DNA of 64,000 nucleotides from Wuchereria bancrofti (GCA_005281725.1 SSBO01000012.1:15652566-15716565), one strand, 5' to 3'; positions 15,601 through 29,383 are shown, counted from the stretch's first letter. Numbers and translations are program-made. The notes: generated by a model from the letters alone, not told the origin.

Positions 15601-18600
15601 GCTGATCCATTATCTTACGCACAACATGAACAGCTGATAATTTCTCTCAGATCAACCAGGACTGCACTCTGAACAAAACAGTTCTTCAGATCAGATAATA
15701 TGGAAAGTCAATAATAACGAGTTGCTACTGAACCGAATATAGATTTAAAAAATATAAGAATGACTACTATTAATAATTCTTTTGTGTCTTCCGTAACAGT
15801 AATATCCAGTGCAGTAAAATCTTCGTTATTTTTCAGTGTGACATCTGCGCCATTATTTAGAAGTAGTGAACAAATTTGATACGACCCTAAAATGAATGAA
15901 TCTTATAGTACATATCACCATTGATTTTCTTCTGTCCAATGATTTCTCATGCACGATAATTCCAATGGATAATAATAAGCAGACCAGTAATTCCATAATA
16001 TTCTCAAAAAAGCCAATATAGAGATATTAGAAAATCTTTCGACAGCATTACTTTCTGAGTTGCTTCATGCACAGGAGTATATCCCCATTTATCCGGATGA
16101 TTCACTTCGGCATTAACAAAGCGGCAATTTCCAGATGTCCAAAACTGCTCGCATTGTGCAACGGTATCAGATCATCCTTATCTTTCAAATTAACTTCAGC
16201 ACCATTTTCAAGCAAAAATCGCGCAACTTCCAGATAATCAGCTGAAGCAAACCAATGTTTGAGAAGCTGTTTTGAGAAATTTTACCGAATAAAATTATTT
16301 GCAAAAGACGGATTTCAGGATTTAGAAAGCGATTTACAGTATGAAACATCTCAGGCATTGCAGCTAACAGAGAAACCCAAAAAACATGCATCATAAAAAA
16401 CATACTTTTCCTTTTAAGTTTTCAAAATTCACTTTGCAAAAATAATACGAGAAAGTGCCACAACCTCACACCTCTTTTGAGACTTAGGGACAAGCATAGT
16501 TTTCTTGTGTGTTGTACTAGAAATTTGATCCAATCATAGTCAACTTGAAATATGGGTCATACGAAAAGCTAACCGGACCAAATCTAAAAACTTTTATGAT
16601 ATGAAAAAAATCACCGGCAAATGCAGCCGTGTTGAAAAACGTCTCAAGTACCGCTGCGTCGTCATGCAGCAGATTATATGCATCTTCTGCTCCTAAATAT
16701 GCAAATAGGCTACAAACTGACATTAGAGATAAGGATATTTGAGGTCTGCAAATTTTATCTGCAAAACTGCTTTCTATTTAAATGTAAGAGTTCGGAAAGT
16801 TATTTATGAGAATTTCGGGATAATACCCTCTCTGACAGCATCCAATGGAGTCTTGCCATCGCGCCCTTTGTGCTTCAGGTCAGCACCACTAATAATAAGA
16901 AGTTTACAGACGTCAAATTTCTCTTTCAAAGCAGCTTCGTGTAAGGGAGTCCCTATTTATCGGTGGCATTTAGATTAGCGCAGTGTTCAAAATCTAATAA
17001 CTAGACTTTAACAAAAGAAAAAAAAACGCAGCTCTTGCATAACAACCCTTGCTTCAACATTAGCACCCTTTCTCAACAAGTATTTCAATACTTCTACTCG
17101 ATTATATCCAGCAGCAAAGTGTAAGGGTGTTGATTCACGACCATCAAAATCTTTACAGTTGATAATTTTCGTTCCACAGCTTGCAATTATGCGCTGTAAA
17201 ATTTCTATGAGACTAACATATTACCACGAATACTAAAATATAACGAACTGAAACATTTCTAAAAATTTAAAAGGTGTCACATTCACATGAAATTAAAATG
17301 AGATCTATCATATTAAAATGTATAATCCTTATTAAAACAATGATGCAAACAAACAATTATTTTAATTATTACTTGAAAAAAGAGGGCAAATTTACATGAT
17401 TTTGATCTCGTCTCACCAATCAGAAAACACAAAACAAATAACTAGCCAAATAAAAAGGTATAGTAGAGCACATTAACCATCTATGACAGATCAGAAAATA
17501 TATCTTACCTTTACTGTACTAAGATCATCGCATCTTGCAGCATCCAGTAGAAGTAGCTCTTCTCAATATATCGCTTGTACTTCTCGTTGTAAGACATTGC
17601 GGTATATTGTGGTATACTTTCAGTATTTCAAGTTTATTATTTCCAGAACCACTACTATGATTTCGGTTTTCGTGACAATATTCGTAGCTTCCTCTTTGCT
17701 TACCACATTTTACACCTTTGCTCCCCCTTTTAAAAAATATTTAGGAATAATTAAAACATGCTTCATTCTTCTAATTTGGTTTGTCAATAACGGATCATAC
17801 CGTCTATAGCTGAATTATACTGATCACATAATGCATAACAATCCTAATATTATCGTAGTTTTAAGAAAAAGCAGAGAACATGAACCAGCGACTAATGAAA
17901 ATAAGATGCAATTATGATTAATTGTATAATTAACCATGTACGACTAGAAACAACTCAAACAAGTATCAGGGACAGGAAAAATGAATGACAAAGCCGACTC
18001 TCTTTCTAATGTATTCCTACAAAAAAAAAGAAAAATAAAAAATAGATAAACCAATGAATGAAGTCAAACTAGAAAATAACTCGATTAATTAATTAAGATG
18101 AAAACAAAAAGGCAGCAAAAAATGGGAAATCAGGCCTTTCAGTATAGACTTTTTTCCTGAAGTTCGCATAAATATCAGATAAAATTAGATGCTTCATTTT
18201 TGTATGACGTTTATTTTTCTAGGCTCCAACAATTGATTAAGTCTCTAATTTCAATATTTCCTGCAACATCAGCTGCCGTTTTTTGTTCATTATCTTTCAG
18301 ATCGGTTGGTAAGCCATAGTTTAGCAGTTGTCTAAAATAAATGTCCATCCCTTCACTAAAAATTTCCATTACAGCAATCACTTATTCGGATGCAGAAAAC
18401 TGTTGGATTCCTGGGGAATAGGGAAAAGTAAATATGAATATGTTGTTTTTGCCCTTTGCCCTTACTGTTTCAAATTAATGGCTTCAGAGAAGAAAGTAGA
18501 CTAATATATAAAAGAAGTTTTAGTTTCATAAGTTTTTATAGAAAAATAAAAAATGTAACAACTGTGTCACTTGCACAAATCAAAATCCCCTTTTTGGGCT

Positions 18601-21050
18601 GCAATATGGAGTGTTGTCTTACCACGGCTACTTGGTTCACTAATATTAACACGTTGACTTATCAGTACTTCCAATACATCGTATGAGCGTAGTTTTGTTA
18701 CAATTTGCAGCGCAGAAGAACCGCTGGAAGTTAAAAAAGTGAAAGTTAAATACTCATATCTTGATAATAGTTATACTAGCAGCCTTACTTCACCAATATG
18801 TGCTGAAAGAAAAATCTAAAACAATTTGAAAGGTTGGCTAATACACAGTATTCTACCAATAAAAAGAATCCTTCAAATAAAACTTACTCTTTGTTCAGGA
18901 CATCCGGTTTTCAAAAGCATTTCAGCAATTACTTTTCTTCTCTGATGAGCTGAGTTTGCAACAGCATGTAGTGGAGTCACTTTCAGACAAAGATGCATAT
19001 AATTAGGCTAGTAGGCTCTTTAACTAAGATAAACCAATTCTGCAAATCAAAAAACCAATTTTATTGCTTGAAGATTCATAAAGCGGTGTGCAATTCCACA
19101 AATCTTCAGCTTGCGTATCAGCACTTGCTTCAATAATAAATTGACCACTCCCAAATGTCCAAATGAAGACGCATTATGGAATGGTAATAAGCTTCTAAAA
19201 TAAACATAAACTTTATAAAACATGTGGCTTCAAAAAGGTACAAATTTCTGAAGAAAAAATGAAGTACTATTTAATAATAATAATGAACTTATAATATCAA
19301 ATCAAAACCTTAAAAAGTTTCATAAGTAGTGTACTGTTAAGACACACAAACAGGGGATTTTATGTACTTCTGAAACATAGCATATCCAATATCTACAGCC
19401 TGAACATTGGCACCCTTTTCCAGCAAAATTTTAACTGTTCATACTCGATTATAACCGCAAGCCAAGTGCAACGGTGTTGATTGTAAGAAATGCAATACCT
19501 CGGTAAATGTGAAATTAAATCCGACTTTGCAATAAAAAATATATCAATTTTAAACTAAAATTTTCAGATTTCGAACCAGATCCTATTAAATTTCAAAAAA
19601 CTTAGATTCTAAATTGTATATTCCAAGAAAATACCAATGAATCTTCAGCCAGTTTCTTTGCACTTATTTCTTCATTAATAACCAGTTCTAATCTTTCTAC
19701 CAGTAACTGCATGACAGTTAATATTGAAGGACGTTAAACAGGACAGTAAGCTTTCCTCATCTCCATTCTTTGCTGCTTCTAATAACTCATTTTTTCTATA
19801 GTCACCTGCAAGTAGTAGAAACAAGTCTACTTCCAAATCTTCTCATCTTTATATTTATTAAATTTACAAATTTCTTCAACATAAGTGTAAATTATAACAT
19901 CTGACCTGTAAAAACCGCTTTAGCATCACCATCCGCTAATATTGCGGTGTCTTACCATCTGAATTTTCGCTCCACGCTGAAGCACCATGTTGCAGCAGAA
20001 GACCGCAAGCATCAGCCTGATAACGATTTTCGAAATTATCTCCGTTATACCTCATCACAAAAAAAAAATTGCATAGTGTTTTTTTTTCAGAAAAAAAAAG
20101 GAATTAGAATGAAAAATTGATGAAACGTCGTATCATATTTAAAGCTTATTAATAAGAAAACATATTAAACTTTAATAGAGCATTATCTCACATATGTGTA
20201 ACATTAACTGATATTATACTTCAATATATTATATTATCTGATATTAAACATTAATACATAACAACTACAATATATAAAACTATCTAATATCAAACTTTAA
20301 TACATAATACTATCTGAATAGTTCTACTCCACAATTTATTAAGGAAACGTAATTTTCCCCATGTAACAGCTTTATGAAGTGGTGTAAAGTTCCAATGATC
20401 GTTAACATTTGTGTCAGCACCATCTTCTAGCAAAATTTTCACCATTTCAATATGACCAAATAAGGATGCATTACGTAATAGAACCAAACCACTATCATCA
20501 GTCTTATGTTTGCACCAGTGCAAGTAACGCTCGAACACTTTTTACCTTCCCGAAGCCGGCTGCATAATGTAACGGCGATGAGTTGCGATTGTTCAGATCA
20601 GGCTGAGAAAAACAAGTCACAAAGAAGATGGGAATTTTCAAAAGTTACATTAACTTTAAAAATGTTTTTGATTATATCTAAATAGTGGAAAACAAAGCAA
20701 TAACTATCTTGCCATAAACGATTTATTTCCCACTTGTTTGATTTTCATGCTGTGAATTTACCAAACAGAATTGAAATGATCTTTTACTGTTATGATTGCG
20801 CTTTATTACCCAAAAAAAATCAATATTCAATAAAACTACTTCATACATGCATCATTTCTATTACTGCTATTACTACTATTACCGCAAGCATTTTAGGATC
20901 AGTAGTACAAACAAGAACAACTAATATACTGATTTAGTTTTTCAGGTTTAAGCAATTGTAGTAAGATCGACAAGTCACCTTTTTTGCATGATTCAAACAG
21001 TTTTAAGTATTCTTCTTTATGATGTCGATCTGGAATAGCTAAAGATCATA
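12649..21050 (-). pseudogene. Tankyrase pseudogene (ankyrin repeats, SAM, PARP)
   Basis: About 21 exon remnants in tankyrase order. The ankyrin part runs from LFESCKKGDL at about 21.0 kb to about 15.78 kb, the SAM exon is 14932-15139 (open), and the PARP part is 12649-14485. Ankyrin exons that remain open lie near 17.04-17.19, 18.22-18.33, 18.59-18.72 and 15.78-15.89 kb. Others are broken. There is a TGA in place of Arg near 19.44 kb, and frameshifts near 20.55, 20.33, 19.95, 19.13, 16.95 and 16.11 kb. In the PARP part a 10-bp deletion removes the GHH of the active-site loop (about 13.09 kb), an insertion lies after HGSPF (about 13.64 kb), and a deletion of about 123 bp removes the exon half with GIYFAE, which holds the catalytic Tyr. 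The final exon (12649-12711) is intact. The first coding exon was not found. No catalytic protein is possible from this sequence. Confidence 0.9.
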
Positions 21051-22888
21051 ACGCGGAAAATACAGAAGGATCAGCAGAACTTTAAGTGGTCTAAAAATAA
21101 TGGAAGTCATTCGGATCTCAATTTGATGCTACCTCTACTCTTGTGGAATATTAGTGTAAAGAGACTTTATAGGAATGTCCATCATAGATCATGTGAAAAT
21201 TTTAAAATCTCCATCTCTATCCACAACTTGACTAAAGCATCACGCAAAATGATATCAGGAGAAATGGAAATTTGCTCAGAGAGATTTTAAAATCACTTTT
21301 TTCTAATTTTTCTATGAGTTCGAATCATCAAACCAGTATTGCCAGTGGAATGAACAACGTTTCGTCTATTGACCTAGTTAATTTTAAGACCATTTCAGAA
21401 ATATCGTATCTGTAACTGCCTAATAAATATTGGGGATCTGACCGAAGTCGAACCTAATCATTCCTGTTCTTTTCGAATGATATTACTAAAAGTTTATCAG
21501 TTTTCCTTCAAAGAATACTCAAGATGTTTCTTGCCATGGGTCTTACGAACTGTATCGTTTTACGATCCTTTCGTCAGCGAATTTCTTATCAAATCTGGAC
21601 TTCATAAATTAATCAATACGGGGACTGTAATTCCAAGAGAAATTAACTGAATCCAGATTAATAACCCTTGATTTCAATGATGAACAAATCAGCCGTCCTT
21701 TCTGTCAGGTTAGGAACTCTTCTAAGGCAAGCTCAAGTGCCTTATTTAAGGTGGCACGATGTTTTAATTAACTTTAGAAGTGCAGCAAATTTCAACATAA
21801 ACATTTCCTGTGTCATTGTGAATAATCATAAAAGCTGTTGTAAAATTTGCAATCAGTCGCAGTTCATATAAGTTCATTTGGCGTGATTTCCCATTTATAT
21901 AGGAAAAAATAGAATTATATGAAATAAAATGTTGATTAAATTGCAGCAATATTTGATGCGTAAATAAATGTGAAGGGAACACATATAAGAAAAAAATGGA
22001 ATTAATACATTCTTTCAAATTTAATCATACATTGAAGTCCAAGTAAGTAAAATAACCTACAATAAAAAGTTAACAATGTAACTTGTACGAGAAAACACCC
22101 AATCACAATAACTGTTATGCATAACAACCTGCCCCTACGAGCATGTTACTACAATAAACCGCATCTTATTAGTGTTTATATCTATTTTTCAATATATTGA
22201 AAACATGCTAGACAAAGAAAAACGATAAATGATTATTCCTACGAGGTCTTATCATTCCCAAAAGTATGATCGAAAATTACTGACCAAAACTGTGCACAAC
22301 TAATTTCTAATTTCTCGTCATTCTATGAATATGCAAACCAAAATTTTTAGGTGTGCATATCGGTCACAACATATCCAATACCGCTATTAACACTACTTGC
22401 ACGCATCAAAAAAGAAAAACATGTATAGTTCGTGACTTTTCTTTTTTATCGTTTTCTAAGCAACTGAATGTGAAGCTTTCTTCTATGTCAAATAGGGACA
22501 ATTAACCTTCACAGTAAAAAATTAAAAATACTTCAATTCAACTCCCTTATTCTTTTTTAATAATGATAGATGAACGATTTAAAAATGGAGTTACTTAAGG
22601 GCACTGACAGTAGTTAAGCATCAAAAGCTGAAAAACTACACCTCGGTTTCTTATTAATCACTAAATTTCAGGAGATCCTCAACATTCTCGCCCACTTCCA
22701 ATTTCTGCAAATTCATAAGTAAATAACTACAGGGATAAAATGCATAGCTTAAATCTAAATAGGAAATTTAGAAACAATGATTATAATGATAATATCTGGC
22801 GTTCGATTAAAAATCAGATAAATCATCAGATAAAATGTTACATGTGAAGAAAAAACTGAAATTATGCAGCTTGAAATTTGCTATGAAA
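21051..22888. other. Intergenic spacer, nothing recognised
   Basis: Lies between the 5' end of the tankyrase pseudogene and the 3' end of RHO-1. I see no exon with family similarity on either strand. The missing first tankyrase exon could be here in decayed form. Confidence 0.5.
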
Positions 22889-24124
22889 TCACAGAATGTC
22901 ACACTTGCTCTTTTTCTTCTTCTTTTGCTGTAGCGCTGCTTGCGTGGCTTTCTCAAACACTTCGCGGATACCCTAAACAAAAGTTTCCAATAAAAACTAT
23001 TTTAAAATAAAAATATTGCTTTGCTTTCTTCGATTCATGACTTGCATTTTTACATCCGAGTTTGATTGCAAATTTATACATTTTAATAAATCTACTTCCA
23101 CTTCTATCACTCCTGTCTTAGTTCAATACAATTTTCGCACGTATTCCTAACTGTTCGTTCTTCTAAAATTGAAACAAGTATCTTTCTAGTGAATATGTTT
23201 TTCAAAAGCTTCTAGACAACTTGCAAACAAATGGATAACTGTTTAACTGTTTGGTACAACAGAAAATTATTCCTTCAGATTAATAAATGTACAATACTGC
23301 TTTCCAAATTTTCCTTACTGCTATTCTAATCATTAAAGAAAAATTAACCCACTCTAAGGAGTTTTTTTTTTCTTATTCTGTGTAATGTGTTTTTTTTTAT
23401 TCTGTGTAATGTGTCCCAACTTTTTGATATTTTATTTTTAAATTATTCAGAATTTGCAACTATTAAACAATTCTCAATGTTATGCCATTATCCGCTTCTT
23501 CGAAGATGGCAAAAAACATCTTTTGAATCCAACTAAACTTACATCCTTTGCTTTGGCAGAGCATTCCAAATATGCGAAAGCCCCTATTTGCTCAGCTATA
23601 GCACGTCCCTGTTCCGGTCTTACCGGTTCCTGTTTCATTTTTGCCAATTCACGAATAGTCTGCTGATCGTTTCGAAGGTCTTTCTTGTTACCAACCAAAA
23701 TTATTGGAACATTTGGACAAAAATGTCGCACCTGAATTTATTAATCAGAAAAAGAACAAAGCATAGCATTCTTATTTCTCGTTTCTATTACGAGTTTCAT
23801 TATCAGAGAATAAAAGGCAGCGAACTGAACCAGCAGAGTCCTAAAGTTCAGAAAGAAACAAAATATCAAAAAATTAGGGGAGGATTCTTAGAAAACTAAC
23901 TTATATTTATATTTTGATGTGAAAGTTCGTGTTTCATGCAAGTGAAACGGATATTTATGAAAATTGAAGCTGACCTCAGGAGTCCACTTTTCGGGAATAT
24001 TTTCAAGAGAATCAGGCGAATCGATACTAAAGCACATTAGAATAACATCAGTATCCGGATAACTGAGTGGGCGTAATCGATCATAATCCTCTTGACCAGC
24101 CGTATCCCACAAAGCTAGTTCTAC
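22889..24124 (-). CDS. rho-1: RHO-1 / RhoA-type small GTPase, 5' exon(s) missing
   Basis: Membrane-anchored GTPase that drives actomyosin contractility and cytokinesis. Exons are 23975-24124, 23543-23731 and 22889-22972, all in phase, giving 140 residues equivalent to RhoA 53-192. Visible: WDTAGQE (G3, switch II), the Rho-specific GNKKDLRND (NKxD guanine motif plus insert), ECSAK (G5), a Lys-rich tail and a terminal CDIL prenylation box. The first 52 residues (P-loop GDGACGKT and the switch I effector loop) are not found anywhere between 24125 and the DDI1 start at 24825. The N at 24253 lies exactly where they should be, so an assembly gap is more likely than a truncated gene. Confidence 0.93.
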
Positions 24125-24824
24125 CTACAAGAAAAATAAATGGAAATAAGAAGTACTGCACTTTCTTTCCCGCATCCATTATTTTTAAAGTTTTTTTATT
24201 TACAATTTAAGTGATGTCAAATATTTTTACTATTGATAATCACTTACTAGTANTGATATATTAAAATATCGAGAAAGTTGTTCTTTAATAGTACAGTCGA
24301 AAGTATGAGCAAAAGTAGAAAATGAAGTTGTTTGAGGACAGCAGAAGAATGACTTGCTTATTCCATTTAGTTAGGTTTACATGGAACTTCTGTGTGTTCC
24401 CAGTGTAGTTAGCTCTCATTATCTCAGTTAATCCCATAGGATTAGAGAATTAACTACTGACACAGTAATTATATAAGTAATGATAATTTTATTAAGACTC
24501 TCTCAGTAAGCTTATCACCGTGAATTCACTATTTTATTTCAGTAAAGGGCGTGGAAGTTTCCTTCCATTTTCTCCTATCTATCCTTATTAATCCATACTG
24601 TAAATTAATTGTAGAAAATTATTGAGAACATTTCTACGATTATTCAGTATTACCATAATGGTTTTAAGAGGCGTCTCATCATTATGGAAAGAAATATTTA
24701 TATAATGGATGGAATAAATTAAATTTCCAAGTGAGAAATTTCAACCAGTCAATCAATCAAAATTTCAGTCTTACAAATCAAGTATATTCAGAAGTGAAAG
24801 ATATATCTGCCTGAGTCACCTGCA
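24125..24824. other. Gap-containing region between RHO-1 and DDI1
   Basis: Holds one N at 24253 and no recognisable coding sequence. It should contain the RHO-1 start exon(s) on the minus strand and the promoter of DDI1 on the plus strand. The two genes are head to head if the join is correct. Confidence 0.6.
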
Positions 24825-27800
24825 ATGAAGGTTACAGTGACATGCGACTTGACTGGTGCAAATGTGTTTCCACTCGAAGTAAACAACGACATGGAAATGG
24901 AAAATTTTTTGGCACTTTGCAGATTCGAAATTCCTGTCTTGAATGATGTACCAATGTCGCAGTTAAAAATCATTCATAATGGTCATACAGTAAATGTGAA
25001 TGCAAATAATTTGAAAACAACTTTGAATGTTGGTTTTAACTAAATCTTAATAGGTTGACAAAATGTGACAACTACGTCAAGTCAAATAGACTATTGGAAA
25101 CTATTTGTGAATTAACTTGTACAGTTTATGGAAATCCTACTCTAAAGATTTTCGAGTCTAATATTCTAATAAACAAAAACTCTCCAGCATAAAATTTACT
25201 CCGAAAAATGCTACATTTTGGAAATGTATGGTCTCATTACTTGTGTTGATAATCAACCAGTCTTGTTGAAAAAGAGACTTAATTCTGAAGGGAGCTTCAG
25301 GTAATGCGAATAAATTTAATTTGATCTTGCATTTACACTGAGCTTCTGTTGCGGATTAGCATTTTTGAATAAATGTAACGTATGGAAATGATAACTTTCT
25401 GGAAAATTCATTCATGACATCTTTTTGCAGGATTGGAAAATATATGACAATGATATAATTGTTCTGGTGGCAGACATGCCGACAACATCATCCATACAAC
25501 CTCAATTTTCGAATACTCTGATTACCGATTTAGTAAAGTCAATCAGAGTGCCACAGGACAGCATGCGTCGCGACAAGAATCTGAAAGACAGTGAACTTGC
25601 TCAAGTTATTTTTATTATAGCTATACTTTATGCACTTTCTGAAAGTGTCATTTTAGTCTTATAATACTAACTTTTCTCAATGTTAGCTTTGTTTTTGTTA
25701 TCGTAGATAATTAGTAAGTGAGCCTTGCATTTTAATCTACGCTATGTTTTCGTCCAATTCCTACCAGCAATTATTTGAGGAGAGAGGGAGGAAAGAGTAG
25801 TAGTCCCATCTCTAGTTGAAAAATGTTATAATAGTTTGAAAACAAAAATATTCGGTGCTGGTAATCAAATTTACACACTTGTTTTTTTTAGCTTCGTATG
25901 CTGTTCGATGGACTCCGGAATAGCGCAGAGCGTCGTAACCGTTTGCGTAATGTTGTGCCAAATTTAGTTGCTGCAGTTGATCAAAATAATTTTGGTAAGA
26001 AATCTAGCATAATATTTGAAATATGCGTAAAGTTTTGATGACAGTTGTCTGAAGAAAAAAGTTTGATGGTGCATTAGCTTCTTTGTCTTTCTCATTTTTT
26101 ATACAGCGGATAAAATTTATCAGAAATAAAAAATACAAAAGGAATATGTGAAAAAAGTATTTTACTTCATTTTTTTTTAATTTGTGCTTAGAAAAAACTC
26201 TTTTGGCTAGCAGATCAATATAGCAGCTATCATCTTCATGACTTTACATATGACTCGCTTAACTTGTGTATCATATTCGTTTTCAGTTTTCATTTATATC
26301 TTGGGAATAGATAATTTTGTTCATGTGTTCAAATACTGATGACGATTCTGTTGCAGATATGTTCAAAATGAAATATATCGCCGAACGACAAAGTGCGTTT
26401 GCCCGAGAACGAGCAATGCTTGATCCAACAAGTGCCGAAGGACAGCGACTAATTGCGGAACAGATCCAACGTGAAAACATCGATTTTTCACATCAGTTCG
26501 CAATGGAACATATGCCAGAAGCTTATATACCTGTATCAATGTTGTACATCAAGATGAAAATAAATGGGGTTGAAGTAAAAGCATTCGTGGATTCAGGTTT
26601 GTTTGACTAACAGGTATTTCTGAATATTTTAATAACAGATATATTGAAGTAACGACAACTTTTGCAATGAGATTTTGTTTTATAAAAGGTTTCCTTTTTA
26701 GTATTTTTATTATGAAAATCTTCATTATGGCGTTCTGTTATGGATTTCTTTATTTGAGAAGCCAACTGGTTCATCAGACCAACTTTTAAACTCGAAGTCA
26801 AAAGTTCCCATTACCAGGAGCACAAGTATCGATATTATCCGATTCCGTTGCGCAGCGTTGTAATTTAATGCGCTTAGTAGATAAAAGGTTTCAAGCAACG
26901 GTGCATGGAGTTGGTGGCGCCCAACAATTATTAGGAAAAATACATGCCTGTAAGTGGTAATTTTTCTTGTAATACAATATTGGTCAGTGCTTGCAACTAC
27001 AAATAACGGGCAGTCATATGCATGTTTTTATATTAGTGTTGTAATGTTTCAGGCCAAGTTCAAATTGAAGAACAGTTTTTCTCATGTAATTTTGATGTTC
27101 TGGCAAATCGTGATATTGATGTTTTGCTTGGTCTCGACATTCTTAAACGACACTGTTGTGTTATTGATTTACAGATCAATTGTTTACGGTGAGATAATTC
27201 CTTATACTCGATGTTAAATGTTCTTGACGTCGTCGGTTGGGCTAGTACAAAACTATGCAATACGCCAAGTGTTTAAATGAAGAAAGAAAAATGAAATTAA
27301 GCAGTGATCTAAAGCTGTACCATTCATCCCGAGATGTATTCAACGCCTTATCTTTAATTACGCCGAAATTTGATGTATTAAAGAGAAGGCATTGAATATC
27401 TACCAGGATGAATGGTATAGGTTTTATAAAAAGGTTTCATAGATTCGGTGAATCAGCAGTTACACATTTTCTACCAGACTCAGAAGTTCCACAAAGAAAT
27501 CTTGAGCGATTTGGAACTACAAATGCGACTACTGCGAATGGTATCTTAGTAAAATTTTCCTAGATAAGTTTAAAATTTAAAAACAGTCGCTAGTTTTAGT
27601 TTTCTTTTTTTTTTTTTGATTATGGATTGCAATCACCTCAGTTTTTTGATATTTCACCGTATTAACTGCAATCAAAAAAATTTTTTTTTTTTGCAGTAGA
27701 AGTGGATAGCGCAAAACTGGCTTCACTAATGGCACTTGGTTTTGAAGAAGCAGCAGCTCGTGCAATGCTTATACAGTGTGGAAATGATGTTGAGGCGGCG

Positions 27801-27836
27801 GCCGCAAATTTATTGGCTAAGAAGTCACCATTGTGA
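24825..27836 (+). CDS. ddi-1: DDI1 ubiquitin-shuttle aspartic protease
   Basis: Delivers ubiquitylated proteins to the proteasome and, in its family, cuts heavily ubiquitylated substrates such as the NRF1/SKN-1A type factor. Exons: 24825-25028, 25431-25604, 25892-25994, 26357-26596, 26818-26949, 27053-27188, 27443-27540 and 27697-27836. All borders are GT..AG and the phases agree, giving 408 residues, near the usual 400. An N-terminal ubiquitin-like domain covers residues 1-80. A helical HDD-type region with RERAMLDPTSAEGQRLI follows. The retroviral-type protease fold has the catalytic FVDSGAQ motif split across exons 4/5, and LGLDILKRH after it. A C-terminal UBA domain contains MALGFEEAAARAML. 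A poly(A) signal follows at 27909. Intron 6 carries a long hairpin (27311-27426). Confidence 0.95.
27311..27426 (+). ncRNA. Candidate microRNA precursor hairpin in DDI1 intron 6
   Basis: The intron folds into a single imperfect stem of about 50 paired positions with a loop of about 15-20 bases around 27360-27375. A perfect 12-bp block pairs 27318-27329 with 27407-27418. A second run of about 29 positions (about 27330-27359 with 27376-27406) has scattered single mismatches. Flanking bases extend the lower stem. Size, mismatches and the single terminal loop match animal pri-miRNAs. The alternative is a small inverted-repeat element; no second copy was seen in this window. I do not recognise a known miRNA seed. 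Confidence 0.45.
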
Positions 27837-27908
27837 ACGAACTTGGGTGTGTTAAGAGAAAAGATAGACATATAAGCAATTGTTAGATTGCTTATATGAT
27901 TCAATGTG

Positions 27909-27914
27909 AAATAA
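27909..27914 (+). terminator. DDI1 polyadenylation signal AATAAA
   Basis: A canonical AATAAA hexamer 73 bases after the DDI1 stop codon. A second AATAAA lies about 30 bases further on. Confidence 0.6.
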
Positions 27915-29383
27915 ATTTGAAGTTGGTTGTTATTCATAATAAACCACTACCACTACATCTTTGACTAAAAGTCTAGCTCTGAGGGTTGCGCAATTTGACA
28001 TTTTTTGAAATACCTAAATAAATGACTATGGGACAGCACTAGGTTTCTGAAGACATTACAAAAAAGTTACTCACTGCAAATATTACGAAATCATGCTTTA
28101 CTGTTATCTTAAATCATATATGCATTAAAGTTGTTTAACAGTAAATCCCAGTTGAGTGTTTCATATCCTGTATTTAGTAATCTTTCCTTGCAGACAAAAA
28201 TAAAGTGTAGTTCATACTCTTCGTCCAGTAATTGAACTCCACCTGAATTTCTGCGAACCATTCGCCATCAAAGATCTCGACTCTCCACTTCTTTCAAACA
28301 TTCCTTTCCACATTTCCCTTCTGACTATTGTTGTCCCTCCCATTCCCAGGGTTTTGCATCAATTTCACACCCTAGAATAAAAATGCGCTGGAGTATGACA
28401 GAAACACCTGCCTGGAGTATTCCAGTGTACTACTTATTATCCAAAAGCTGCGGGAATCACAGGGAAGCGGAGAATTACACCTGCAGTTCTCAACGATGTT
28501 GATAATCGAATAAGCCACATTCTTGATTTCGTAACCGGCTGATGTTAATTGAACCACGTTACGGTCTGCAAAACCCTTTTAAGGTCCTCATTTACTACCG
28601 TACTCGGTCTTGCATTAAAAGAATTTACTGGAAGACCGACAAAAAGAATGAGCACGATTCAGATTTCGAATACACTGATAATTTTTCAAAACTTACAATT
28701 AGGAAATTACCGATTTGTAAATTTTATCAAAATACAAAAACTAAAGCCGTACTGGTATATCTCAACCGGCAGAAAAATGCATGTCTTCACATGAAATAAT
28801 ATATACTACTGAATTTTAAAAAATGGCAAAGTTGTCGTAAAAAAAAGGAAAAAAAAAAACGTTAACATCAATATCCCAACAATTTTACCGGCAACAACAA
28901 CCCGAACTTATTGAATTAAATAAAGACTACAATCGGAAATTTAAAATCAAGAAAGAAACTAAGAAGCAAATCAGGGCTTGCCGCGAAGACGGAGCTCTAC
29001 CACTCTATAACCTGATAGAAGATACGCCATAAAAATCTGTTTTGTGAACAAAAACACGTATAAATCTCCGTGCCAACTGGAACAAAAAGCACACCTTGCA
29101 AATTTTTCGAAATGAATAAGAACATAAGAAAAATCTGGCAATACAGCATTAATTAACTGAGTAAGAAGATATTAAACAATGCTGAAATAAGAGGTTATGA
29201 TCAAGACTGGGAATGAAATGATCATCTTTGATACATGATTTTTTGATGATTTAAGATATTTCAATACTCTTTTTCGTACGGATATTTCACAAAGAAATAA
29301 AAAATTCAGTATCGCCGCATGAATCAAAATTAGGAATCCACAAGAATGAATGATCTCTCGTTAAATGGAGAAAACAACCTATA

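Noticed and set aside
23480..23542. Extension of the RHO-1 reading past the G5 motif to an in-frame stop
   Set aside because: A GTAAGT donor follows AAG GAT, and the exon at 22889-22972 supplies the expected Lys-rich tail and CDIL box.
28542..28799. Overlapping 85- and 81-codon plus-strand readings that slightly resemble transposon-type basic proteins
   Set aside because: No reverse transcriptase, integrase or transposase motif, and no terminal repeats.
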